Source: Cytophagales bacterium (GTDB taxonomy: Bacteria > Bacteroidota > Bacteroidia > Cytophagales > Cyclobacteriaceae). Taken from it: 64,000 nt of DNA. The DNA is taken from the NCBI GenBank assembly GCA_017303805.1, contig JAFLBQ010000001.1, positions 62,001-126,000 of the forward strand. Direction: 5' to 3'. How positions within the stretch are numbered: position 1 is the first letter of the stretch; each line of letters starts with the position of its first letter. The position numbers were made by a program, and so were the translations under genes. Positions 1 to 8,700 of the stretch are shown piece by piece. The notes under the pieces are model-generated. The model made no database searches. It was not told the DNA's origin and was given only the letters and a program-made list of their open reading frames with translations.

Positions 1-680
1 TAATTATCCGCACACGGGGCCATCGGTTAGAAGGCGTATGGCATGCCGGTTCGCCATTAGGTATGATTCTTCACTCACTGCGCGGAATCTATGTGCTGGT
101 GCCCCGCAACATGACTCAGGCTGCCGGCTTTTACAATACCTTGTTACAATCGGACGACCCGGCTCTTGTAATTGAATGTTTGAATGGGTACAGACTGAAA
201 GAAAAACTGCCGGCCAACATAGGCGAGTTTACTGTTGCTTTGGGTGTACCCGAAGTATTAAAAGAAGGTGCTGATGTTACAGTGGTAACGTATGGTTCGA
301 TGTGCCGTATTGTGATGGAAGCAGCCGCAGAATTAGAGGCACACGGTATTTCATGCGAAGTAATCGATGTGCAGACCTTGCTTCCCTTTGACACTACCCA
401 CCAAATTGTGGAATCGGTAAAAAAGACCAACCGGATTTTATTTACAGACGAAGATGTGCCAGGTGGGGCAACAGCTTTTATGATGCAAGAAGTGCTGGAA
501 GTTCAGGGTGCCTATCAGTTTTTAGATGCAGCCCCCCGCACGCTAACGGCCAAAGAGCACAGGCCTGCCTACGGCTCGGATGGCGATTATTTCTCCAAGC
601 CCAATGCCGAAGATGTGTTTGACACCGTCTATGCGATCATGCATGAATCTGATCCTGATAAATTCCCGGCTTTGTACTAG
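1..680 (+). CDS. 2-oxoacid dehydrogenase E1, fused alpha/beta type, C-terminal part (partial)
   Basis: The gene enters from before the window: the frame is open from base 3 through to a TAG at 678-680, so the internal ATG at 63 is not the start. The residues are the C-terminal half of an E1 beta domain: a transketolase-like pyrimidine-binding end with RTRGHRLEG before base 63, then the transketolase C-terminal domain with [24 protein letters not shown] and DEDVPGGA. The family decarboxylates branched-chain 2-oxoacids or pyruvate with thiamine diphosphate inside a multienzyme complex. Bacteroidota often carry alpha and beta fused in one chain, which I infer here. Substrate is not decided by this fragment. 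Confidence 0.85.
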   Translation, partial: IIRTRGHRLEGVWHAGSPLGMILHSLRGIYVLVPRNMTQAAGFYNTLLQSDDPALVIECLNGYRLKEKLPANIGEFTVALGVPEVLKEGADVTVVTYGSMCRIVMEAAAELEAHGISCEVIDVQTLLPFDTTHQIVESVKKTNRILFTDEDVPGGATAFMMQEVLEVQGAYQFLDAAPRTLTAKEHRPAYGSDGDYFSKPNAEDVFDTVYAIMHESDPDKFPALY

Positions 681-726
681 AAGCCACCTCGGAAAATCCG
701 CAAAAGTATTTAGAGATTTTTTTTTC

Positions 727-1539
727 TTAGAATGAAATTTCGGGCGTTTCGATGATGTTGCTTTTGTGCAAGGCCCGGTCTTTAATCTGAATTCTGAATT
801 TCAAAGTTTTTAAGCTGAAGAGCGCCCGCATGGCAGCAGATCCAATTGCAAACCGGATGCGGCCTTCCATAGGGGAGCCGGGTTTATCTTTATACAAAAT
901 AGGAAAACGACCATCGAACGTAAGGCCGCATCCCGGAAAATCAAATTCTTTCGTAAAGTCAAACTCGACAAACTGCCCGTTGGATTGCTTTATGAGAAAA
1001 TCAATTTCAAAATTATAGTGGTTCGGGTTTAGCCTGAAGAAAGTGGTATCGGTTACGACATTAATGTTGTTTCTCTCAAGTTCCCAATTAATACAATTAT
1101 AAGGCTTAATAAAATCCGGCAAGGAGGCATACACAGGGTTGTTGCGCTTATCGCCATAACGAATGGGCGTGCGATCGGGTTTAAGGATAACGAATTTATT
1201 GTTATAGCAAACCGTAGGCGTGTTGCAGGTGGTTGCTGTCTCTACAATCTCATATTGCCCTTGGGCATTCTGATACAAGTCATACACCTTGCCTTCAAAG
1301 CAAATCTGGTTTATATCGCTTGTAAGTGTGCAGGAGTTGTCGGAGTTAGAAAGCCCCAGATCTCCATCGCCATCGGTAAAAGTTATAAAGAAAATCAGGG
1401 AATCAATATTGTTAACCCGCTTGTAAATCATGTTCTCAAATTCGATGCGGGGTTCAATCGGAAATTCTGGCGGATCGAAACAAGAACCCGCCCCCAGCGA
1501 AAGGATTACCATTGCCAACAAATACTTAATCGTTCTCAT
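727..1539 (-). CDS. Lipoprotein of unknown function
   Basis: 270 residues. A signal peptide ends in a lipobox (LSLGAGSC, Cys at residue 20), so the protein is expected to be lipid-anchored in the envelope. The mature part begins with an acidic TDGDGDLGL stretch around residue 55, a pattern seen in many Cytophagales lipoproteins, and contains several Cys residues in the middle. I do not recognise a catalytic domain. It faces the preceding dehydrogenase gene convergently, with under 50 bases between the stops, and is divergent from the acyl-protein synthetase gene. Confidence 0.75.
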   Translation of the reverse strand: MRTIKYLLAMVILSLGAGSCFDPPEFPIEPRIEFENMIYKRVNNIDSLIFFITFTDGDGDLGLSNSDNSCTLTSDINQICFEGKVYDLYQNAQGQYEIVETATTCNTPTVCYNNKFVILKPDRTPIRYGDKRNNPVYASLPDFIKPYNCINWELERNNINVVTDTTFFRLNPNHYNFEIDFLIKQSNGQFVEFDFTKEFDFPGCGLTFDGRFPILYKDKPGSPMEGRIRFAIGSAAMRALFSLKTLKFRIQIKDRALHKSNIIETPEISF

Positions 1540-1574
1540 TTTTTTACCTTTAGCCCGTGTAAATTAAACAACGC

Positions 1575-2561
1575 CTGAACACAATCAAAAGTTTTGAAGA
1601 AGGATTGTACGGAGTGAACGCAAGTACCTTTCCAGATATTGCGCTCAGCTTGTTTCATTTTCAAGCGGAAGCAAACCCGGTTTATCGCGATTATTTAAGT
1701 CACCTGCGCATAAAACCATCCGATGTTGGCGCGCTACACGAAATTCCATTTTTGCCAATATCCTTTTTTAAATCCCACGATATTAAAACGGGGCAGTGGC
1801 TTGCAGAAACCATTTTTAAAAGTAGCGGCACCACCGGGCAACAAACAAGCAGCCATGCTGTAAAAGAGTTATCTTTTTACTTGCGAAACAGCCAGCGCAT
1901 TTTTGAACAGTTTTATGGGCCGCTCTTTAACTATCATATTCTGGCGTTGCTACCTTCATATCTGGAGCGCGAGGGTTCTTCGCTTATTGCCATGATGAAG
2001 CAGTTCATTGACAAGAGTGGGTCCCCGCATTCGGGCTTTTATTTGAATAACAACGATGTGTTAGTGGAGAAACTGCAAACCTTGCGAGCAGGTACACGCA
2101 AAATCTTGCTGTGGGGTGTATCGTTTGGGTTGTTGGATCTGGCCGAAAAATTTGAGGTTGATTTAAGCGGGGCAGTAGTAATGGAGACGGGTGGCATGAA
2201 AGGCAGGCGGGCTGAAATAACCCGGCAGGAGTTGCACGATTTTTTAAAGAAGCGGCTAAACGTGCCGGAAATTCATTCGGAATACGGCATGACTGAGCTT
2301 CTTTCGCAGGGGTATGCAAAAAGCGCAGGTTTGTTCAACTTTCCGCCTTGGGTGCAGCCGGTAATCCGCGAACTGAACGACCCATTTTGTTTACAGCGGG
2401 AAGGAAAAGCAGGGGGGATAAACATGATAGATTTAGCCAATTTTAATTCCTGCGCGTTTGTTGAAACCCAGGATTTAGGAATTTATACCAGCCACGGACT
2501 GGAAATTTTGGGCAGGATTGATAATTCGGATGTCCGGGGTTGCAATTTGCTGGTTGGATAG
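1575..2561 (+). CDS. LuxE-like acyl-protein synthetase
   Basis: A stand-alone relative of the LuxE/acyl-protein synthetase branch of the ANL adenylating family. Visible motifs are FKSSGTTGQ (phosphate-binding P-loop-like motif, near residue 78), LALLPSYLERE, a METGGMKGRR segment and HSEYGMTELLSQ (near residue 250), all typical of LuxE-like proteins. The family activates a carboxylic acid as an acyl-adenylate or accepts an acyl group. There is no ATG near the 5' end: the first conventional alternative is TTG at 1605, but the in-frame codons from CTG 1575 read LNTIKSFEEGLYG, which resembles the usual N-terminus, and a stop lies at 1560. I therefore favour 1575. No luciferase or reductase partner is nearby, so the substrate is unknown. 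Confidence 0.75.
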   Translation: MNTIKSFEEGLYGVNASTFPDIALSLFHFQAEANPVYRDYLSHLRIKPSDVGALHEIPFLPISFFKSHDIKTGQWLAETIFKSSGTTGQQTSSHAVKELSFYLRNSQRIFEQFYGPLFNYHILALLPSYLEREGSSLIAMMKQFIDKSGSPHSGFYLNNNDVLVEKLQTLRAGTRKILLWGVSFGLLDLAEKFEVDLSGAVVMETGGMKGRRAEITRQELHDFLKKRLNVPEIHSEYGMTELLSQGYAKSAGLFNFPPWVQPVIRELNDPFCLQREGKAGGINMIDLANFNSCAFVETQDLGIYTSHGLEILGRIDNSDVRGCNLLVG

Positions 2562-2599
2562 TCGATTTTCTCGATAAATGGTGCTTTTATTGCATGGAG

Positions 2600-2630
2600 T
2601 TTGGATGATTTTAAAAGATTAATAATTTTG
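2600..2630 (+). promoter_or_regulatory. Bacteroidota-type promoter for the small lipoprotein gene
   Basis: TTTG at 2600-2603 and TAATTTTG at 2623-2630 match the Bacteroidota -33/-7 pair (TTTG and TAnnTTTG) with 19 bases between them. The start codon of the small lipoprotein is 20 bases downstream. Confidence 0.6.
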
Positions 2631-2649
2631 CTTCCTTAAAACCACTTTT

Positions 2650-2766
2650 ATGAAGAAAGTACTCGCCTTTGTAGCTCTTCTTGCCCTTGTTACTGCTTGC
2701 AGCCAGTATACCTGCCCTACGTACAGCAAGAACGAAGTAAAAAAGCCGGTAGAAAGCAAAATCTAA
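2650..2766 (+). CDS. Very small lipoprotein (38 residues)
   Basis: The protein starts MKKVLAFVALLALVTACSQY, a clean lipoprotein signal with Cys at residue 17, and leaves a mature peptide of only 22 residues ending KKPVESKI. A good promoter match lies directly upstream. Such mini-lipoproteins with CPTYS near the start of the mature part are common in Cytophagales, with unknown function. It converges on the NtrC-type gene, with 5 bases between the two stops. Confidence 0.7.
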   Translation: MKKVLAFVALLALVTACSQYTCPTYSKNEVKKPVESKI

Positions 2767-2771
2767 GCTTT

Positions 2772-3935
2772 TTACAGGTATTTCTTTACCTCCTCAGGGC
2801 CAATTACCGGCCCATCGCTCATTATTACTAATCGCTCTATTACATTCCGGAGTTCTCGAATATTGCCGGTCCAGGTGTGCTTTTGTAGCTGGCTTATCGC
2901 TTCTTTTTTGATTTCCTTCTTTTTGTTACCATAGTCGGCAGCAATGTCGGTTAGAAATTTCTCTGCGAGGGCCGGAATGTCGTCAGTTCGCTCGTTAAGT
3001 GCGGGTACCTTAATTACAATTACGGAAAGCCGGTGGTACAAATCTTCGCGGAAGCGATTTTCTGCGATTTCCTTTTTTAAATCTTTATTGGTGGCAGCCA
3101 GCACGCGCACGTTTACTGTTAAGTCTTTTTCGCCACCCACCCGCGTAATTTTATTTTCCTGTAGTGCCCGCAAAACTTTTGCCTGGGCAGCCAGGCTCAT
3201 ATCACCAATTTCATCTAGAAATAGAGTTCCTCCTTCGGCTTGCTCAAACTTGCCCAACTTTTGTTTTATAGCCGAGGTGAATGATCCTTTTTCATGACCA
3301 AATAATTCACTCTCGATCAACTCCGAGGGTATTGCAGCACAGTTTACTTCAATAAAGGGCTGTTGACTGCGGGCACTTTGCTCGTGAAGTTGGCGGGCTA
3401 CCAATTCCTTGCCGGCTCCGTTTGGTCCCAAAATCAGTACGCGTGCTTCTGTAGGAGCTACCTTGCCGATGATTTGTTTTACTTCGGCCATACCGGCCGA
3501 TGAACCAACCATTTCGTACTTGCCGGAAATTTTCTTCTTCAGAACTTTTGTTTCGCGTACCAGCGTATTCTTATCAAGCGCATTGCGAAGTGTAATTAAA
3601 AGCCGGTTTAAGTCGGGTGGTTTTTGAAGAAAATCGTAAGCCCCCAGTTTGGTAGCATCTACGGCAAGTTCGGTGGTGCCGTGGGCCGAAATCATAATAA
3701 AAGTGGCCGGATTCTCTTTTGCCTTTGCCTGCTGCAAAACTTCCATGCCATCTACTTTGGGCATTTTGATATCGCAAAAAACAACATCATAGGCAGTGCT
3801 CTCCAATTTTGAAAGACCCTCCTGGCCATCTTTGGCTTCATCAACCTCTAGCTTAAGATCGGTTTGATCTTTTAATATATCTTTTAACACAGCACGAATG
3901 CTGGCTTCATCTTCAATAAGTAAAACTTTTGGCAC
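2772..3935 (-). CDS. NtrC-family response regulator lacking a DNA-binding domain
   Basis: 387 residues. An N-terminal receiver domain (IEDE near residue 7, phospho-acceptor Asp in VVFCDIKMP near 55, KPP near 105) is followed by a sigma-54 activator AAA+ domain with Walker A GPNGAGKE near 170, the sigma-54 contact loop FGHEKGSFTSA, Walker B GGTLFLDEIGD and the NIRELRNVIERL end segment. The chain stops right after the AAA+ domain (EEVKKYL), and no Fis-type helix-turn-helix follows in any frame. Start is GTG at 3935. The gene begins about 30 bases after the rnpB 3' end on the same strand. Without a DNA-binding domain it probably activates sigma-54 polymerase from solution, as known for chlamydial CtcC; that is inference. 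Confidence 0.88.
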   Translation of the reverse strand: MPKVLLIEDEASIRAVLKDILKDQTDLKLEVDEAKDGQEGLSKLESTAYDVVFCDIKMPKVDGMEVLQQAKAKENPATFIMISAHGTTELAVDATKLGAYDFLQKPPDLNRLLITLRNALDKNTLVRETKVLKKKISGKYEMVGSSAGMAEVKQIIGKVAPTEARVLILGPNGAGKELVARQLHEQSARSQQPFIEVNCAAIPSELIESELFGHEKGSFTSAIKQKLGKFEQAEGGTLFLDEIGDMSLAAQAKVLRALQENKITRVGGEKDLTVNVRVLAATNKDLKKEIAENRFREDLYHRLSVIVIKVPALNERTDDIPALAEKFLTDIAADYGNKKKEIKKEAISQLQKHTWTGNIRELRNVIERLVIMSDGPVIGPEEVKKYL

Positions 3936-3963
3936 AGTAGTTTTTTTTTGTTTGAGTAATAAA

Positions 3964-4370
3964 AAAGTGCAAGCCTGTAAGCCGGGTTCTGTTCCCCAAC
4001 AAAATCGGGGTGCTTATCATTTATCTGGTCCGGATGTTGCCACGCGGATCTAGCAGCCTACCCAACCCCGATGGAATACCGAAGTATTCTTTTGAACGAG
4101 CAGTTCTTAACCGGAGCCTATTTGGCCTTTCAACTCGTAAGGTTTGCCGTGCCCACACCATCGCTGGTATGGCGGTGGGCTCTTACCCCACCGTTTCACC
4201 TTTTCCCGGTCCCGACAAAGTCGGGGCCAGGTAGTTTGTTTTCTGTGGCACTGTCTGTCCCCGACAAGTCGGGGCCTTCCCGTTAGGAAGTACGATGCTC
4301 TGCGTTGCCCGGACTTTCCTCTTCGAACCGATTAAAAATCGGATCAAAGCGATAAGCCGGCTTGCGCCAG
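3964..4370 (-). ncRNA. rnpB: RNase P RNA, bacterial class A
   Basis: On the minus strand the conserved 5' core GAGGAAAGTCCGGGC and GCAGAGCATCG, the central GTGAAACGGTGGGGTAAGAG block and the 3' end AGAACCCGGCTTACAGGC are all present and in order. The ends pair as P1 (4359-4367 with 3967-3975, one mismatch) and the 3' arm runs straight into six T residues, which sets the 3' end. The RNA is the catalytic part of the enzyme that matures tRNA 5' ends. Two nearly identical GC-rich hairpins (4211-4225 and 4259-4274) sit in its variable helices. Open frames over this stretch on both strands are spurious. Confidence 0.96.
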
Positions 4371-4402
4371 CAAATTTAACGATTTGCAGTAGAAAGAGTG
4401 GC

Positions 4403-4795
4403 TTAATGAATATCGGAATCGGTAAGCTTATGTTCGTATTGATCGGCAAGGCTGGCTACTTCCTGTAACATGGCCGTAAGGGAGGCTTCGGACACCGTAT
4501 CTAATTGTGCGGTGGTTTCCAGTTGCAGATGGTTATCGCTTATTATAAAGCGTGAATATGTAAAGGCGGCCGCCTGTTCCAAAAGCCCTTTAAAGTCAAG
4601 GCCGGGTTTTACCTCGCATACCTTCGAATTAAGGTTAATTTGTTTTTGATTGTTGCCTTGCCGGATTGTTCCGATTACAGTTTGGAAGCGGCCCTCTGGC
4701 AACGAAACAATAATGATGGAGTGGCTCGGATCATATTGGGTAAATTGGCCGCCAGTCTGGTCGGCATACTTCTTCATAAAAGCAGTTAAATCCAT
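4403..4795 (-). CDS. Conserved protein of unknown function
   Basis: 130 residues, no signal peptide and no membrane segment. The alternation of short beta-strands (HSIIIVSLPEGRFQTVIGTI) and helices, with an acidic C-terminal helix, resembles small YbjN or secretion-chaperone-like folds, but I cannot assign a family. It is last in a minus-strand run after tamB and the DUF2279 gene (48 bases after the latter), and rnpB begins about 33 bases further on. Confidence 0.65.
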   Translation of the reverse strand: MDLTAFMKKYADQTGGQFTQYDPSHSIIIVSLPEGRFQTVIGTIRQGNNQKQINLNSKVCEVKPGLDFKGLLEQAAAFTYSRFIISDNHLQLETTAQLDTVSEASLTAMLQEVASLADQYEHKLTDSDIH

Positions 4796-4843
4796 GGGGC
4801 AATACGGTTAGGTTAATCCGAAAGTACCAAAAGCCCGGTTAAT

Positions 4844-5737
4844 CTAAAAATAGAACAAGTGTCTTTTAACGGTGCCTTTCGAAAACTGCAAAGCGGGGCC
4901 TGGAATCCGGATTGTATTTAATGCAAAGAGCACCGAATTTAAAAATTTGCTGCGCGATTTGAATGCGGTAAGATCGACTTCCAACCCCACAAAATACTTG
5001 CGGTAGGGTTTTAAGCCGGCCTGCAGGTTGGCTTGGTCACTCGCATATAACATGCCTTCGGCCCCATAGCCCAAACTAAAATTTAACCATTTCGGAAATC
5101 GGAAAAATTTATCGGCATCAACCGAGAGCCAGTAGGTTTGGCCATTGTAGTCTTTCAAAATTTCTTCGGCCAGACCATGCCCTAAGGTGCCCGGCCGCTG
5201 GGGTGCAAAGGCCGTGCGTTGAAATGAGAATTTAGGATAAAGGCGGGTTTCGTTCCAGATCTTTTGTTGACCCAGGTATAACCCGGCCCCGAGGGCATTG
5301 GCGGCCAGGTCTGTGGCAGAGGCACCATAGCCTGCGGAGAAGCCATCCAGAATTTCTATGGAAGACATGATGGCGAAACTTGTAAGGGTGGCAATGCGAT
5401 CGGCCTGTGGTTTGGTTTTACCTGCCCACTGCCACGTAGCAGAGCCAATGGCTGCAATATGAAATGCAGAGAAGGTGTGCCCCACTTTATCCATTTGCTT
5501 CCACTCGGCTGCATCGTTAAAAAACCGAAAGGACTGGCGTTTGTATTGGCTGTACCAGGCCGAGGATAAAAATACCATACTTCCGGTGTAGGCTGTTGCT
5601 GAACTACCTATTACCCAGTGTTGCCTTTTGCGATGAATGGTTTGCACCGAATCGGGTTGTGCATAGCCTGCCCACGGCAGGCAGAGCAACACAACAACCC
5701 AACCGATTTTTTTATAGACCGGTATCGGGTTGTTCAT
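4844..5737 (-). CDS. DUF2279 (YfiM-like) periplasmic or outer-membrane protein
   Basis: 297 residues with a signal peptide ending near WAGYAQ. The DUF2279 signature lies at about residues 75-165: DKVGHTFSAFH, then SSIEILDGFSAGYGASATDLAANALGAGLYLGQ. The remainder is rich in aromatic residues, as in small outer-membrane barrels. Its start overlaps the end of tamB by 26 bases, so the two are very likely co-translated; a role with TamB in envelope assembly is an inference from that coupling only. Confidence 0.8.
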   Translation of the reverse strand: MNNPIPVYKKIGWVVVLLCLPWAGYAQPDSVQTIHRKRQHWVIGSSATAYTGSMVFLSSAWYSQYKRQSFRFFNDAAEWKQMDKVGHTFSAFHIAAIGSATWQWAGKTKPQADRIATLTSFAIMSSIEILDGFSAGYGASATDLAANALGAGLYLGQQKIWNETRLYPKFSFQRTAFAPQRPGTLGHGLAEEILKDYNGQTYWLSVDADKFFRFPKWLNFSLGYGAEGMLYASDQANLQAGLKPYRKYFVGLEVDLTAFKSRSKFLNSVLFALNTIRIPGPALQFSKGTVKRHLFYF

Positions 5738-8700
5738 CTTCTTCCACTTGGGGATTTTGTTCTAATTGCTTGCGCCTGCGCTCGCGTGTTGTGCGCAACA
5801 AATCTTTTACATGATTAAAGCTTTGCGTATGCAACAAACTTACACCGGTGGTTACCGCTGCCTGGGTGCCCAGGGTGTTGGTAAGCTGATTAAAATTAGA
5901 ACGGCTGTACATTTTTACTTTAAACTTTCCATCGGGGGTTAGCAGGTAGTCAATGGTCCAATCGCCAATCATAGAGGCAAGTTCCGATTGGTAGGTTTGG
6001 TTACCGAAGGTACCATCGCGGGTAACGCGCAACCGTCCATTTAAAAAGGAGTAGGAGAGCCGCAATTGAAAGGTGTTAAAAGCCTCCTGATCCATCGAGC
6101 CGATATCTAAATTGATTTCGAGGTTTTGATCTACCTGGCTTAGCCAATAACTAAGTTGATTGGAAAGTAATTCGCTTACACTATTAGAAATAGAACCGCT
6201 GGTGCTGAATGCATCGGGCGGTGAAAACCTGCGCAAGATGATTAAACTAAAAACCTGTCGCTTTAATTCTTGTTCGTCCAGCTTTGCTTTAAATGCTTTA
6301 AATGCAAAGTTAAGCTGAATGCTGGTACCGTTGTCGGAAGTAATATTATCCGGAAGATTTTTAGCGTCAATGTCGAAGGCAATCTGGGGCGATAGCATCG
6401 GGCCATCTAAATCCAGCACCACTTCTACCGGGTATTTTCTGCGCACCTGGACCGAAGATAGGATTTCGTCACTTTGATTGGGTAAGATAGGCCCCAACGA
6501 AGCCATCTGCCGGTAACTTGCGGTGAGATCCAACACGCCTGCATACGGATCGCCATACCAACTGATGCGACTGCCTTTGGTGATTGCAAATTCTTTGTTG
6601 ATGATATCGTACAACGTGAAATTGTAAAAGCCTTGTTCAAACTCGTAAAGACCAAACATGTTGAATTCGCCTTTCGTATCGATTTGCAGTTTAATGTCAC
6701 CGTAACCATAGCCACGGATAATATCTCCGGCTTTTATGTCGAAAATAATTTCGGTGTAGGCATCGGGTGTAATGTCTAAGTTAAGATCTAGAATGATGCC
6801 GCTCGGTTCGCTGTTGGCAATGGCATCCTTTTTCTTAGCCGATTGAATTGTATCGTTAAAGTGTACAAAATTTATGAAGTCACTTTTTTCAACAGACTCC
6901 GAGCCACTGATGGGAATAAAAATGCGGGTATTTTTGGAAGTGCGGGCCGTTGCCGAAATTTTCATATTGTTTAGTGGCCCGAGCATATTCAGGTTTCCGC
7001 TGGCGTAGGCCTGGCCATAGAATAAATTATTGTCTTTGCTGGTAAGGTTTAATAACTGAAAGTTTGTAAAGGAGGCATCGAGGTTAATGCGAAAGCGGCT
7101 GTAGTTGCGGTGTGTGAGGTAGCCGTCTAAAATACCTTTGTTCTTAAACCCATCGTAAAGTGTAAAGTCGTTAAAGATTATTTTGGTGGGTGTCATTGCC
7201 AGCGTACCCTCAAACGTGTAAAGTGTTTTCAGGTAATCAATCATTAACTGACCGCGGTCTATTTTCCCTTCACCTTTAATAAGTGGTGCAGAAAAGGTGC
7301 CGGTAATTTCGTAGGCTCCGGTAATGGTGCCATCAATTCTGGAGAAGATTCCTTTTAGAAAGGGCTCAATAATTTTCAGGTTGGTTTCGGCTAACCGCGC
7401 GTTAATAAATAAGGGGCTTTTTGTGTTGTTGGGATCGTAGGTACCTGAAATGTTGAGCGTGCGGGCCTGCAGCCTGTCAATGTAAAAATCAATCAGAAAG
7501 CGTTCAGTTTCCTTATCCCACAAGGTGGTGCCCGTTACATCGCCCACCAAAAATTTATCTACTTCTAATTTTTTAATGGTTACGTTGTTTTGAAATGTAA
7601 ATTCATTGTACAAACCTTTTACTTCCACAAAGCCATCGATGGTACCACTTAAGTTCGATGGGCTGATGGAGTTTACAATGCTTAAATCAAAATTGGAAAG
7701 TGTAAGCACCAGCGGTTCGTTCGGGTCTTGCGAAATAGCCCCATTGAGTAAGGCCGATTCGTTGTTGTGCGAAAGTTTTAAATTATGAATGCGCCATTCG
7801 CTTCCGTTTACGAGCGTATAATTATCGCGACTGATTTGCCACGACTTTTCTAATACGTTAAGGCGTGAGGGTAAAATTTTAATTCGGGTACTATCGGCAA
7901 GAAAATCTATCTCGGATTGCAACCTCACAAAGTTGGTGGTTCCTTCCTGGTCAAAATCCAAACCCAGGTCTATGTGGTCCTGATCCCACACCGCTTCGGC
8001 AAACAAATTGCGTGTGGCAAAATTTTTGGCGAGTTGTTGTTTTTGAGATTGAATGGAGAGAACGGCCAGCACCCGGCTGCTATCACGGATTTTAGAACCT
8101 GAAAAATCGATCTCATTATCCGAGAAAATTTTTCCATTGTACACTACCGTATCAATGCGGGTGTAGGCTTGCAGGCGCGAAGTATAGCCGTTGGTAAAAG
8201 CACCTTCTATGCGGCTGTTGGTAAGGGTAACCGGCAAGCTTACCAACTCAAAAAGCGGATTGATGTCTTTTAGTTCTAACGTAAAATCCACTTTATACTC
8301 TTGCTGTGCGCGCGTGTCTTTTTGGTTATAGTAGGTGGTAAGTTCTTCTTTGTTGTTGCGAAGGTTTAATTGAAACTCGTGACTAAGTTTCTGAAGATCG
8401 CGGAAAAGCGAGGAGAAATTAAAACTGCCTTTTAGGTTGGCATCGGCAAATGAACTACGCAACGCCAGGGTGCGCACTTTATCTGTAACCGAAGAGAACA
8501 CGCGCACGGAGTCGATATCAATATTTTGTTTCTTGAGCTCCAGGTGTGTGCGAATAAGTTGGGCTTGCCCGTACAAGCTATCTAACTTTAGGCCGCGCAA
8601 GTCAAGATCGATCATCGACTTTAAGAAAAGATGATCGGCCGTAAGGCCTAAAGGCTGGGTGAGCAACGTATCCAACTGTGCTTTAACATGCACCACCTGC

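Noticed and set aside
1575-2561. Bioluminescence (lux) operon
   Set aside because: Only a LuxE-like synthetase is present, without LuxAB, LuxC or LuxD.
4010-4449. Several open frames of 63-88 codons on both strands
   Set aside because: They lie over the RNase P RNA gene, whose conserved core is unmistakable, and none resembles a protein family.
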